Assembly: GCF_020883495.1 (NCBI RefSeq)
Contig: NZ_CP086610.1
Location: forward strand, 3,241,001-3,305,000
Source of the DNA: Shinella zoogloeoides
GTDB taxonomy: Bacteria; Pseudomonadota; Alphaproteobacteria; Rhizobiales; Rhizobiaceae
Reading direction: 5' to 3'
DNA length: 64,000 bases
Position 1 is the stretch's first letter. The number at the start of each line of letters is the position of its first letter. Position numbers and translations under genes: made by a program. The notes beneath the pieces were generated by a model that saw nothing but the letters and a program-made list of their open reading frames with translations, was not told the DNA's origin and did not search any database. Of this stretch, positions 9,801-18,316 are shown one piece after another.

Positions 9801-9806
9801 GAGGAC
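9801..9806 (+). promoter_or_regulatory. Shine-Dalgarno GGAGGA fixing the GTG start of tctD
   Basis: A near-perfect ribosome-binding site 6 bases before the GTG at 9813, which decides the start of tctD. The whole divergent gap to the binding-protein gene is under 80 bases, so both promoters must overlap here. Confidence 0.7.
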
Positions 9807-9812
9807 GAAAAC

Positions 9813-10487
9813 GTGCGCATTCTACTGGTCGAGGACAACGAAGCCCTGGCGGATGGCCTGTCCGCCATCCTCAAGGGCACCGGCCATGCGGTGGACGTGG
9901 TGCGCGACGGCGCCTCCGCCGACGCCGCCATCGCGTCTGAAAATTTCGACCTCGTCATCCTCGACCTGACGCTGCCGGAAATGGACGGTCTCGACGTGCT
10001 GCGCGCCATGCGCGCGCGCTCCAGCAAGGCTTCAGTGCTGATCCTGACGGCGCGCGGCGCGCCGGAGGAGCGGGTGCGCGGCCTCGATCTCGGCGCCGAC
10101 GACTATATGATCAAGCCCTTCGACATTTCCGAATTCGAGGCGCGCGTGCGCATGCTGCTGCGCCGGCAGGCGGGCCTGCGTTCCGCCGCCATCACCTTTG
10201 GCGGCGTCGCGCTCGACCTCAATTCGCGCACCTTCTCGGCCGAGGGCGCGCCGCTCGACATTCCCGCCCGCGAACTCGGCCTCCTCGAAATCCTCTTCAT
10301 GCGCGCCGGCAAGGTGGTCGCCAAGGAGGCGATCATGCAGTCGCTCGCCGCCTTCGACGACGACCTTTCCGCCAACGCCATCGAGCAATATGTGAGCCGG
10401 CTAAGAAAGCGCCTTGCCCCGCATGGCCTGACCGTGCGCACGGCCCGCGGCATCGGCTATTATCTCGACAAGGCGAGCGCGGCTTGA
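9813..10487 (+). CDS. tctD: Response regulator TctD, OmpR family
   Basis: Transcription factor of 224 aa with an N-terminal receiver domain (acidic pair E7/D8, phospho-acceptor D51 in LDLTLPEMDG, conserved lysine in the IKPF motif) and a C-terminal winged-helix DNA-binding domain. It starts at a GTG with a GGAGGA site. The stop overlaps the TTG start of tctE by four bases (TTGA). The adjacent tctCBA genes make it the likely activator of that transporter, as known for TctD/BctD systems. Its binding site is probably in 8444-8667 upstream of tctC. Confidence 0.92.
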   Translation: MRILLVEDNEALADGLSAILKGTGHAVDVVRDGASADAAIASENFDLVILDLTLPEMDGLDVLRAMRARSSKASVLILTARGAPEERVRGLDLGADDYMIKPFDISEFEARVRMLLRRQAGLRSAAITFGGVALDLNSRTFSAEGAPLDIPARELGLLEILFMRAGKVVAKEAIMQSLAAFDDDLSANAIEQYVSRLRKRLAPHGLTVRTARGIGYYLDKASAA

Positions 10488-11872
10488 CCCTCTTCCCCAC
10501 CTCCTCGCTGCGCCGCCGCCTCCTTCTCTGGCTGCTCGTCTCGACGGCGGTGATCGGCACCGTCGCCCTCGTCGATACCTATAACGAGGCGGTCAAGACG
10601 GCGAACACCGTCTCCGACCGCGTGCTCGCCGGCTCGGCGCTCGCCATCGCCGAGCGTGTCGTGGTGACGGAGAACGGCACGCTGGAGGTGGACATCCCCT
10701 ATGTCGCGCTGGAAATGCTGACCTCGGCGGCGCAGGACCGCGTCTTCTACCGCGTCGACGGCCCGCCCGGCCGCTTCATCACCGGCTACCAGACCCTGCC
10801 GACCATCGCGGCCACGGAGGGCCGGTCCATCGGCTTTGCGGATGCGACCTTCCGCGGCGAGCCGATCCGCATCGCCGTGCTGCAACGCTCGGCCTCGACG
10901 GGCATCAACTCCGTGCCTTTCGCCGTGACGGTGGCCGAAACCACCATCGCCCGCCGCCAGCTCACCCAGACGATCCTCCTGCGCTCGGCGCTGCGTCTCG
11001 CCATGATGATCGCGGGCGCCGCCATCATCGTCTGGATCGCCGTCACCGTCTCGCTGCGCCCGCTCTATCGCCTCAGCGACGCCATCGCCGAGCGCAACCC
11101 CAACGACCTGCATCCCATCGAGCAGCGCGTGCCGAGCGAGGTGCAGGGCCTCGTCGATACCGTCAATTCCTTCATGGTGCGCCTGCAATCGGCGCTCGAC
11201 GCGCTGCGCCACTTCTCCGGCAATGCCAGCCACCAGCTCCGCACGCCGCTCGCCATCATCCGCACGCAACTTGCGCTCGCCAGCCGCGCCGGCACGCTGG
11301 AAGAGGCGCAGGAGGCCGCGCAGAAGGGCGACGCCGCCGTCGCCCATGCCGAACGCATCCTCGCCCAGCTTCTGTTGATGGCGAAGATCGACGCCGCCGG
11401 TTCCAACGAGCCGCAGAAACCCGCGCCCATCGACATCGCCTCCCTCGCCCAGCAGCTTACCGCCGACCGCGTGCCCGCCGCGGCGGATGCCGGCATCGAC
11501 CTCGGCTATGAGGGCGACGGCCCGGTTCCGGCCCGCGCCGAACCGCTGCTTTTCGGCGAACTCCTGCGCAATCTCATGGAAAACGCCATCGCCTATGCCG
11601 GTCCCGGCGCGGAGGTGACGGTGAGCGTGCGCGCCACCGCCGACGGCGCGCTGCTGACCGTCGAGGACAACGGCCCGGGCATCGCCCCCGAGCGGCGGAA
11701 CCTCGTGCGCCAGCGCTTCTCGCGCGGCGAGCATCGCGATGCGCCGGGCATGGGGCTGGGCCTGCCCATCGTGGAGGAGATCGCCGCCCTCTTCGATGCG
11801 GCGATGACGCTGGAGGACGGTCCGGGCGGGCGCGGGCTTCGTGTGGCGATCCGCTTTCCCGCCGCCGCTTAG
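10484..11872 (+). CDS. tctE: Sensor histidine kinase TctE
   Basis: A 462-aa membrane histidine kinase. An N-terminal helix (LLLWLLVSTAVIGTVALV), a periplasmic sensor region of about 130 residues (2CSK-N type), a second membrane helix near residue 165-185, a HAMP-like stretch, the H-box FSGNASHQLRTPLA with H250, and an ATPase domain with N (NLMENAIAYA), G1 (DNGPGI) and G2 (GMGLGLPIV) boxes. Translation starts at a TTG overlapping the tctD stop. It is expected to sense periplasmic carboxylates and phosphorylate TctD. The stop codon TAG is the first part of an intergenic palindromic repeat. Confidence 0.92.
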   Translation: MTLFPTSSLRRRLLLWLLVSTAVIGTVALVDTYNEAVKTANTVSDRVLAGSALAIAERVVVTENGTLEVDIPYVALEMLTSAAQDRVFYRVDGPPGRFITGYQTLPTIAATEGRSIGFADATFRGEPIRIAVLQRSASTGINSVPFAVTVAETTIARRQLTQTILLRSALRLAMMIAGAAIIVWIAVTVSLRPLYRLSDAIAERNPNDLHPIEQRVPSEVQGLVDTVNSFMVRLQSALDALRHFSGNASHQLRTPLAIIRTQLALASRAGTLEEAQEAAQKGDAAVAHAERILAQLLLMAKIDAAGSNEPQKPAPIDIASLAQQLTADRVPAAADAGIDLGYEGDGPVPARAEPLLFGELLRNLMENAIAYAGPGAEVTVSVRATADGALLTVEDNGPGIAPERRNLVRQRFSRGEHRDAPGMGLGLPIVEEIAALFDAAMTLEDGPGGRGLRVAIRFPAAA

Positions 11873-11873
11873 A

Positions 11874-11917
11874 GTATATCCAGCAAAAGTGCGTAGCGGT
11901 TTTGCGTTCGGAAATAC
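11874..11917 (+). repeat. 44-bp nested palindrome, copy 1
   Basis: Outer arms GTATATCC / GGAAATAC, inner arms GCAAAA / TTTTGC around GTGCGTAGCGG. Other copies lie at 34294-34337 and 54799-54842, with a degenerate one at 26905-26948. It begins directly after the tctE stop. Confidence 0.85.
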
Positions 11918-11935
11918 GAAAAAACGAAGAGAGAA

Positions 11936-11974
11936 AGAGCGTTTTCGCGATTCGAAGAAAAGCGAAAGCGCTCT
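11936..11974. repeat. Second palindrome of the composite intergenic element
   Basis: AGAGCGTTTTCGC at 11936-11948 and GCGAAAGCGCTCT at 11962-11974 form a 13-bp stem with one G-U pair. With copy 1 it makes a block of about 106 bases bounded by TAGAG and CTCTA. It may also terminate tctDE and the convergent LysE gene. Confidence 0.7.
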
Positions 11975-12614
11975 AGGGCTTCCGCCAGCCGAGAAGGCCG
12001 GGCGCCGCGTGCCAGACGGCCTGCACGGCAAAGCCCATGAAGAGCAGGCCGGACATGCGCACGATCGCCAGCTCGTGCCGCCGGTAGAAGGTGCGCACCA
12101 TGCGCGCGCCGATAATGGCGATCAGGATGACATCCGCGACGAGGAAGCCGAGGAACGACACGCCAAGCAGCGCCGGCAAGGCATCGAAATCGAGCGCATT
12201 GGAGGAACTGGCGAGCAGGGCCGTGAAGGTGGCGAGCGCCACCGGATAACCCTTCGGGTTGGTCAGGCCGAAGATCAGCCCGCGTCTCAGCGGCCGCTCC
12301 ACCGTCATCACGGCCGCGCCGTCCTGCCGGGCCTTCGCGCGCAGCGCCGACCAGCCGATCCAGGCCAGATAGAAGCCGCAGAAGAGGCCGAGCACATCGA
12401 AGACCATGGTACCGATCGTCTTGGCGCCGACGATGGCGACAAGGGCGAGGCTCGACCAGACGAGGTCGCCCGCAAGGTGCCCGCCCATGAACAGGGCCCC
12501 CGCCTTGCGCCCCTGGCCGGCGCCGATGCCGAGCAAGGCGAGAAAGGCCGGGCCGGGGATAAGCACATAGAGCAGAGCAGCCATGAAGGCGCCGAATAGC
12601 ATCGAACCGGTCAT
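11973..12614 (-). CDS. LysE/RhtB-family amino-acid exporter
   Basis: A 213-aa inner-membrane protein with the LysE/RhtB layout: six hydrophobic segments, an N-terminal IPGPAFLALLGIGAGQGRKAG block (family P-G-P signature plus the following G-x-G-x-x-x-G run) and the central LTNPKGYPVALATF motif. The ATG at 12612-12614 has an AAGGGGA site 6 bases upstream. Members export amino acids such as homoserine, threonine or lysine; the substrate here is unknown. It is divergent from a marR gene whose candidate operator lies in the shared 165-base gap, so MarR might also control it. It is one of three LysE-family genes in the window. Confidence 0.9.
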   Translation of the reverse strand: MTGSMLFGAFMAALLYVLIPGPAFLALLGIGAGQGRKAGALFMGGHLAGDLVWSSLALVAIVGAKTIGTMVFDVLGLFCGFYLAWIGWSALRAKARQDGAAVMTVERPLRRGLIFGLTNPKGYPVALATFTALLASSSNALDFDALPALLGVSFLGFLVADVILIAIIGARMVRTFYRRHELAIVRMSGLLFMGFAVQAVWHAAPGLLGWRKP

Positions 12615-12746
12615 CGGAAATCCCCTTGATTCTCAAGGCATTCCAGCCGTTCGGCCCTGCTTCGTCAAGGGGGTGTGCCCGGCCTTTCGCAGGGCAGCCA
12701 TGCGCTGTTCCCCTAGCTCGCCAGTTGTCCATTCCGGGAGTGCATA

Positions 12747-12761
12747 GTAAGCTCTGCTTAC
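12747..12761. promoter_or_regulatory. Candidate MarR operator
   Basis: Perfect inverted repeat GTAAGC-TCT-GCTTAC, 18 bases before the marR start codon and between two divergent genes. Its size and place fit an autoregulatory MarR-family site; binding is inferred, not shown. Confidence 0.5.
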
Positions 12762-12779
12762 AATAGCCAGAAAGCAATC

Positions 12780-13265
12780 ATGATCTCACGCCCCGATCCC
12801 GACGCCCTCGGTTTCGTCCTCATCGACGTTGCCCGCATGCTGCGTAGCGCCTTCGAGCGCCGCATCGCCACCGCCGGCCTCGGCCTCACGCCGGGCGAAG
12901 CACGCGCCCTCGTGCGCATCGCCACACTGGAGGGCAGCCGCCAGCTCGAGATCGCCCAGCGCATGGGTATCGAGCCGATGACGCTCTCCACCTATCTGGA
13001 TCGCCTCCAGAGCCTCGGCTTCATCGAGCGCCGCGCGGATCCGGCGGATCGGCGCGCCAAGCTGATCTTCACCACGCCCGCCGCCAACGCGCTGATCGCA
13101 AGCATCCGCGTCGAGCAGATGGAGCTGATGCAGCATGTGACAAGCGGCATCGGCGAGGCGGAGCTGGACCTGATGGGCGAGCGACTGAAACGCCTGCGCG
13201 CCAATCTCTCCGCGCTGGAGGAGGACAGCACCGCCCTGACGCTGGCAAGGGAGACCGGCCGGTGA
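12780..13265 (+). CDS. MarR-family transcriptional regulator
   Basis: A 161-aa winged-helix repressor. The DNA-binding core is recognisable: LTPGEARALVRIATLEGSRQLEIAQRMGIEPMTLSTYLDRLQSLGFIERRADPADRRAK contains the helix-turn-helix and the D-x-R-A-K wing. Flanking helices form the dimer interface. Its GTGA stop/start overlap with the following efflux gene places both in one operon, so it most likely represses that pump and is released by a toxic or aromatic ligand. The palindrome at 12747-12761 is the obvious candidate operator. Confidence 0.92.
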   Translation: MISRPDPDALGFVLIDVARMLRSAFERRIATAGLGLTPGEARALVRIATLEGSRQLEIAQRMGIEPMTLSTYLDRLQSLGFIERRADPADRRAKLIFTTPAANALIASIRVEQMELMQHVTSGIGEAELDLMGERLKRLRANLSALEEDSTALTLARETGR

Positions 13266-14482
13266 CGCGGGCGCGCATGAGCGAGCGCCGCACGAGCATC
13301 ATCAGCGCCTTCCTCGTGGCGCTCGGCCCCGTTTCCATGGCGCTCTACACGCCCGCCATGCCGGAGCTGGTGCATGCCTTCTCCTCCACGGAATCGGCGA
13401 TCAAGCTGACCCTTTCCTTCTATTTCGCGGGCTTCGCCCTCTCACAACTCGTCTCCGGCACCATGTCGGACGTGCTCGGCCGGCGCAAGACGACGCTGAT
13501 CTTCATGACCGTCTACCTCGCCGGCAGCCTCATGGCCGCCTTCGCCCCCAGCGTCGGCGCGCTGCTGGCCGGCCGTCTCGTGCAGGGCATCGGCGCCTCC
13601 GTCGGCATGACGGTCTCGCGCGCCATCGTGCGCGACCAGTTCACCGGCACCGAAGCCGCCCGCATCATGAACATGGTGGGCATGATGCTCGCCATCGGCC
13701 CGGCCGTCTCGCCCACGCTCGGCGGCTTCGCCCTCGGCCTGTTCGGCTGGCAGTCGATCTTCTTCCTGATGGTGGGTTTTGCGCTTGCCGCCTGCGGCGC
13801 GGTTTATTTCTGCATGGCCGAGACGACGACCCCCGACCCCGCCAAGGGCCGCATCGGCCCGATCCTGCGTGGCTACCGCGATCTTGCGACCAGCAGCCGT
13901 TTCGTCTCCGCCACGCTCGTCATGGCCGGCGCGGTCGGCGCACTCTACGGCCAGGCGACCATGCTGCCCTTCGTGCTGATCGACCGCGTCGGCCTGACGC
14001 CCACCCAGTTCGGCGTCGGCATGCTCATGCAATCCGGCTTCTTCTTCGCCGGAACGGTCGTCGTGCGCCTCCTGATGCGCAGGATGACGCCCGCCCGCAT
14101 CGTCGTTCCCGGCCTCACCTTCATCGGCATCGCCAGCGTGCTGATCGCCTGCGCCTCGCACCTTCTGGAAACTCCGACCTTCCTCAGCGTCATGGGTCCG
14201 GTCGGCCTCTATGCCTTCGGCATCGCCTTCGTGATGCCCTACATGATGACCGCCGCCATGGAACCCTTCCCGCATATCGCCGGCTCGGCATCGGCAGCCA
14301 TGGGCTTCGTCCAGATGGGGTCGGGCTTCCTCGCCGGCCTGATCGCCGCCGCCATCGGCCTGCCCCTCTTCGCCTTCGGCACCATCATTCCCTCGATGGG
14401 CCTGATGGCGATCCTCTCCTACCTCTGGTATCGCGCGGTCTGCGGCCGCGACGCCCGGCTTGCGACGGAACCGGCGGAATAA
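13262..14482 (+). CDS. MFS multidrug efflux protein, Bcr/CflA type
   Basis: A 406-aa twelve-helix drug:H+ antiporter. Family features are the opening VALGPVSMALYTPAMPEL, the loop 2-3 motif GTMSDVLGRRKTTL (motif A) and the GRLVQGIGASVGMTVSRAIVRDQ segment (motif C region of DHA1 drug exporters). It starts with a GTG overlapping the marR stop; an ATG five codons later is possible. Co-transcription with marR suggests inducible efflux of a toxic compound. The gene ends at a clear terminator shared with argG. Confidence 0.9.
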   Translation: MTRARMSERRTSIISAFLVALGPVSMALYTPAMPELVHAFSSTESAIKLTLSFYFAGFALSQLVSGTMSDVLGRRKTTLIFMTVYLAGSLMAAFAPSVGALLAGRLVQGIGASVGMTVSRAIVRDQFTGTEAARIMNMVGMMLAIGPAVSPTLGGFALGLFGWQSIFFLMVGFALAACGAVYFCMAETTTPDPAKGRIGPILRGYRDLATSSRFVSATLVMAGAVGALYGQATMLPFVLIDRVGLTPTQFGVGMLMQSGFFFAGTVVVRLLMRRMTPARIVVPGLTFIGIASVLIACASHLLETPTFLSVMGPVGLYAFGIAFVMPYMMTAAMEPFPHIAGSASAAMGFVQMGSGFLAGLIAAAIGLPLFAFGTIIPSMGLMAILSYLWYRAVCGRDARLATEPAE

Positions 14483-14483
14483 G

Positions 14484-14519
14484 AAAAGCCCGCCGCCGTT
14501 GCCGGCAGCGGGCCTTTTC
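14484..14519. terminator. Bidirectional terminator between the MFS gene and argG
   Basis: AAAAGCCCGC and GCGGGCCTTTT arms, with T-runs readable on both strands. It serves the two convergent genes. Confidence 0.85.
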
Positions 14520-14535
14520 ATTCGGGCAGAGCCGC

Positions 14536-15759
14536 TCAGCCGCGCTTGTTGCGGGCGGCGAGCGTGCGCAGGCGCAGCGCGTTCAGCTTGATGAAGCCGG
14601 CGGCGTCCTTCTGGTCGTAGGCGCCCTGGTCGTCCTCGAAGGTGACCAGCTTGTCGGAATAGAGCGACTTCGGCGATTCGCGGCCGGTCACCATGACATT
14701 GCCCTTGTAGAGCTTCAGCGTCACTTCACCCTCGACATGCTCCTGGCTGCGGTCGATCAGCGCCTGCAGCATCTCGCGCTCCGGCGAGAACCAGAAGCCG
14801 TAATAGATCAGCTCCGCATAGCGCGGCATCAGCTCGTCCTTCAGATGGGCCGCGCCGCGGTCGAGCGTGATGCTCTCGATGGCGCGGTGCGCGGCAAGCA
14901 GGATCGTGCCGCCGGGCGTCTCGTAGACGCCGCGCGACTTCATGCCGACGAAGCGGTTTTCCACGAGGTCGAGACGGCCGATGCCGTTGTCTCGGCCGTA
15001 ATTGTTGAGCGCCGCAAGCAGGGTCGCCGGCGACATGCGCACGCCGTTTATCGAGACGGCGTCGCCGCGCTCGAAGCCGACCTTGATGACGGTCGCCTTG
15101 TCCGGCGCGCTTTCCGGCGAGATGGTACGCATATGCACGTATTCGGGGGCTTCGACGGCCGGGTCTTCCAGCACCTTGCCCTCGGAGGAAGAGTGCAGAA
15201 GGTTGGCGTCGACCGAGAACGGCGCTTCGCCCTTCTTGTCCTTGGCGACCGGAATCTGGTGCTGCTCGGCGAATTCGAGCAGGTGCGTGCGGCTCTTGAA
15301 CGACCAGTCGCGCCACGGGGCGATGATCTTGATATCGGGGTTCAGCGCATAGGCCGAAAGCTCGAAGCGGACCTGGTCGTTGCCCTTGCCGGTCGCGCCA
15401 TGCGCGATGGCGTCGGCGCCGGTCTTGGCGGCGATCTCGATGAGATGCTTGGAGATCAGCGGGCGAGCGATGGAGGTGCCGAGCAGGTAGACGCCTTCAT
15501 AGACCGCATTGGCGCGGAACATCGGGAAGACGAAATCGCGCACGAATTCCTCGCGCACGTCCTCGATGAAGATTTCCTTGATGCCGAGCATCTCGGCCTT
15601 CTTGCGCGCCGGCTCCAGTTCTTCGCCCTGGCCGAGGTCAGCCGTGAAGGTCACGACTTCCGCGCCGAGTTCCGTCTGAAGCCACTTCAGGATGATCGAG
15701 GTATCGAGGCCGCCGGAATAGGCGAGCACGACTTTCTTCACGTCTTTATGTGATGCCAT
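14536..15759 (-). CDS. argG: Argininosuccinate synthase
   Basis: Joins citrulline and aspartate using ATP in the penultimate step of arginine synthesis. The 407-aa protein has the N-type ATP pyrophosphatase loop AYSGGLDTS at residues 13-21 and the [15 protein letters not shown] citrulline/aspartate-binding block. The open frame runs far upstream of the gene, but the ATG at 15757-15759 gives the start [17 protein letters not shown] expected for this family. It is convergent with the efflux pump and divergent from a short-chain dehydrogenase gene; other arg genes are not nearby, as is usual in rhizobia. Confidence 0.97.
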   Translation of the reverse strand: MASHKDVKKVVLAYSGGLDTSIILKWLQTELGAEVVTFTADLGQGEELEPARKKAEMLGIKEIFIEDVREEFVRDFVFPMFRANAVYEGVYLLGTSIARPLISKHLIEIAAKTGADAIAHGATGKGNDQVRFELSAYALNPDIKIIAPWRDWSFKSRTHLLEFAEQHQIPVAKDKKGEAPFSVDANLLHSSSEGKVLEDPAVEAPEYVHMRTISPESAPDKATVIKVGFERGDAVSINGVRMSPATLLAALNNYGRDNGIGRLDLVENRFVGMKSRGVYETPGGTILLAAHRAIESITLDRGAAHLKDELMPRYAELIYYGFWFSPEREMLQALIDRSQEHVEGEVTLKLYKGNVMVTGRESPKSLYSDKLVTFEDDQGAYDQKDAAGFIKLNALRLRTLAARNKRG

Positions 15760-15943
15760 GATGATGAGGTCCGTTGCATGAAGGGCCGCAGCAAACCCGC
15801 GAAAGCCCGGTGTCGCGGGCACTTTTAGCGAGATTGGCGCGTGACGCAAGGGCGCAGCCCGACGCATCCTGCCGCAAGCCGGATTTGACCGGGGCGATTG
15901 CCACCCCATATTGCGCGGAACGAACCATGGAAGGGGCAATCCC

Positions 15944-16795
15944 ATGACCGACCTCAAGGATATCATCAAGGCTTCCAACGTCGCCGTCATCACCGGCGGT
16001 GCCTCCGGCATCGGCCTTGCCGCCGCAAGGCGCTTCGCCGGGGCCGGCATGTGCGTCGCCATCGCCGACCGCAACGCCGACCGGCTCGGCGAGGCGCGCG
16101 CCGAGCTGGAAGCCATCGCCGGCGAGGCCAACGTCATGGCCGTGGAAACGGACGTCGCCCACCGGCACGAGCTGGAAGCGCTGGAGCGCGCGGTGCTGCA
16201 ACGCTTCGGCCGCGTCCATGTGCTGATGAACAATGCCGGCATCCAGCCGGACACTTCCATCTTCAGCGCCGAGGCCAACTGGGACCATATCCTCGCCGTC
16301 AACCTGATGGGCGTGATCCACGGCACGCAGGTCTTCGGCCCGAACATGCTGGCCCATGGCGAGCCGGGCCTCATCATCAATACCGGCTCCAAGCAGGGCA
16401 TCACCACCCCGCCGGGCAACCCTGCCTACAACGTCTCGAAAGCGGGCGTGAAGGTCTTCACCGAGGCCTTGCAGCACGAGCTGCGCAACACCGAGGGCGC
16501 GAAGCTTACCGCCCATCTGCTGATCCCCGGCTTCGTCTTCACCGCCCTGACGAGGGGAGAGCGCACCGAAAAACCCGACGCCGCCTGGACATCGACGCAG
16601 ACGGTCGATTTCATGATGGAGAGCCTGCAGCGCGGCGATTTCTACATTCTCTGCCCGGACAACGACGTGCCCCGCGCCCTCGACGAGCGCCGCATGGCCT
16701 GGGCGATGGGCGACATCATCGAGAACCGCCCGCCGCTCTCGCGCTGGCACAAGGACTATGCCGACAGGTTCAAGGCCTTCGTCGAGAAACCGTAA
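15944..16795 (+). CDS. Short-chain dehydrogenase/reductase (SDR)
   Basis: A 283-aa classical SDR. Cofactor motif TGGASGIG at residues 17-24, the NNAG motif, and active-site Y162 and K166 in YNVSK. The aspartate/arginine at the end of the second beta strand (ADRNADR) suggests that NAD or NADP may both be possible. The ATG at 15944 follows an AAGGGG site and excludes an 11-residue upstream extension that lacks conserved residues. The C-terminus is longer than that of minimal SDRs. Substrate is unknown, and neighbours (argG divergent, a LysE exporter downstream) give no clear pathway. Confidence 0.85.
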   Translation: MTDLKDIIKASNVAVITGGASGIGLAAARRFAGAGMCVAIADRNADRLGEARAELEAIAGEANVMAVETDVAHRHELEALERAVLQRFGRVHVLMNNAGIQPDTSIFSAEANWDHILAVNLMGVIHGTQVFGPNMLAHGEPGLIINTGSKQGITTPPGNPAYNVSKAGVKVFTEALQHELRNTEGAKLTAHLLIPGFVFTALTRGERTEKPDAAWTSTQTVDFMMESLQRGDFYILCPDNDVPRALDERRMAWAMGDIIENRPPLSRWHKDYADRFKAFVEKP

Positions 16796-16878
16796 CGGCC
16801 CATCACAAGGTTTGATTGGAAATCCCCGGAAAGCCGGATAAGAGTCCGTCATCCTCCCGGCTTTTCAAGGGTTCCGCC

Positions 16879-17520
16879 ATGGACGTCCTGCCCACGCTCC
16901 CGACGCTTCTCGCCTTCACGGCCGCAAGCCTGCTGCTTGCCATGACGCCGGGGCCGGACATGACGCTCTCCATCAGCCGGGCGCTCTCGCAGGGCCGCGG
17001 CCCGGCGCTCTATGTGGTGATCGGCACCAGCCTCGGCATCGTGGTGCATACGCTGCTGGTCGCCTTCGGCATTTCGGCGCTGATCACCGCCTCGCCCACC
17101 GCCTTCCTGATCCTGAAGACCGGCGGCGCGGCCTACCTGCTCTGGCTTGCCGTGCAGGCGATCCGCTACGGCTCCAACTTCACGGTGAAGGCGGCGGCCG
17201 GCCCGCGCGGCACGGCGCTCGCCAATATCTCCACCGGCTTCGGCGTGAACCTGCTGAACCCCAAGGTCATCATCTTCTTCATGACCTTCCTGCCGCAGTT
17301 CATCTCGGCCAGCGACCCGAACGTCACCGGCAAGCTGATCTTCCTCGGCCTGTTCTTCATCGTCGTCGGCATCCCGGTGAACGTGATCGTCATCCTCGCC
17401 GCCGACAGGCTGGCAGGCTGGCTCCAGCAGAACCCGAAGGTCCTGCGCGGCATCGACTACACATTCGCGGGCGTCTTCTCGGTCTTCGCGATGCGGATTC
17501 TCTTCACGCAGGCGAAATAG
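16879..17520 (+). CDS. LysE/RhtB-family amino-acid exporter
   Basis: A 213-aa membrane protein with six hydrophobic segments, the N-terminal TPGPDMTLSISRALSQGRGPAL signature of RhtB proteins and the central GFGVNLLNPKVIIFFMTFLPQF motif. The ATG at 16879 directly begins the first membrane helix; a longer frame starting at 16816 would add a charged, unconserved 21-residue leader. It lies 83 bases after the SDR gene on the same strand and abuts the convergent ABC ATPase gene (1 base apart at 17520/17522). Substrate is unknown. Confidence 0.9.
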   Translation: MDVLPTLPTLLAFTAASLLLAMTPGPDMTLSISRALSQGRGPALYVVIGTSLGIVVHTLLVAFGISALITASPTAFLILKTGGAAYLLWLAVQAIRYGSNFTVKAAAGPRGTALANISTGFGVNLLNPKVIIFFMTFLPQFISASDPNVTGKLIFLGLFFIVVGIPVNVIVILAADRLAGWLQQNPKVLRGIDYTFAGVFSVFAMRILFTQAK

Positions 17521-17521
17521 C

Positions 17522-18316
17522 TCAGCCGATCAGCAACGCATCGTCATCCAGCGTCTGGCCGCGCATCTTACGGAACATGGCGATGAGGTCCTCGACCTGA
17601 AGGGTCTTGCGGTTCTCCCCGGCCACGTCCAGCACGATCTCGCCGCCATGCAGCATGACGGTGCGGTGGCCGTAATCGAGCGCCTGACGCATCGAATGCG
17701 TCACCATCAGCGTCGTCAGCTTGCGCTCCGACACGATCTTCTGCGTCAGGGTCATGATGAATTCGGCCATGCCCGGATCGAGCGCAGCGGTATGCTCGTC
17801 GAGCAGAAGCACGTCGGAGCCGGCAAGCGTCGCCATGACGAGGGAAACCGCCTGCCGCTGGCCGCCGGAAAGCAGGTCCATGCGGTCGCGCATGCGGTTC
17901 TCGAGGCCGAGATTGAGTTCGGCGATGCGCTCGCGGAAATGCGCGCGGCGCTGCGGACCGAGGGCCGAAGCGAGGCCGCGCCGTTCGCCGCGACGGGCCG
18001 CAAGCGCAAGGTTCTCCTCGATGGAGAGCGCGCCGCAGCTACCCGTCAGCGGATCCTGGAAGACGCGGGCGACGCGGCCGGCGCGGGCGGCGGTGCCCTG
18101 GCGGGTCACATCGGCGGTGCCGATCTTCACCTGGCCCTCGCTGGCGATGACGTCGCCGGCGAGAACGCCGAGCAGCGTCGACTTGCCGGCGCCGTTCGAG
18201 CCGATGACGGTGACGAATTCGCCTTCCGCAATGGTGAGGCTGACACCGTTCAGCGCCTGCTTCTGCAGCGGCGTGCCCTTGCCGAAGACGACCTTGATAT
18301 CGGAAACGGAGATCAT
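17522..18316 (-). CDS. ABC transporter ATP-binding protein of a TrpXYZ-like importer
   Basis: A 264-aa ABC ATPase: Walker A GSNGAGKS at residues 39-46, signature LLSGGQRQAVSL, Walker B VLLLDEHTAALD and the H-loop VTHSM. It is the third gene of a substrate-binding/permease/ATPase set; its ATG overlaps the permease stop by one base (TGATG). The set resembles the ABC_sub_bind type systems (for example streptococcal TrpXYZ for tryptophan), related to branched-chain amino-acid importers. The ligand in this organism is not known. Confidence 0.92.
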   Translation of the reverse strand: MISVSDIKVVFGKGTPLQKQALNGVSLTIAEGEFVTVIGSNGAGKSTLLGVLAGDVIASEGQVKIGTADVTRQGTAARAGRVARVFQDPLTGSCGALSIEENLALAARRGERRGLASALGPQRRAHFRERIAELNLGLENRMRDRMDLLSGGQRQAVSLVMATLAGSDVLLLDEHTAALDPGMAEFIMTLTQKIVSERKLTTLMVTHSMRQALDYGHRTVMLHGGEIVLDVAGENRKTLQVEDLIAMFRKMRGQTLDDDALLIG

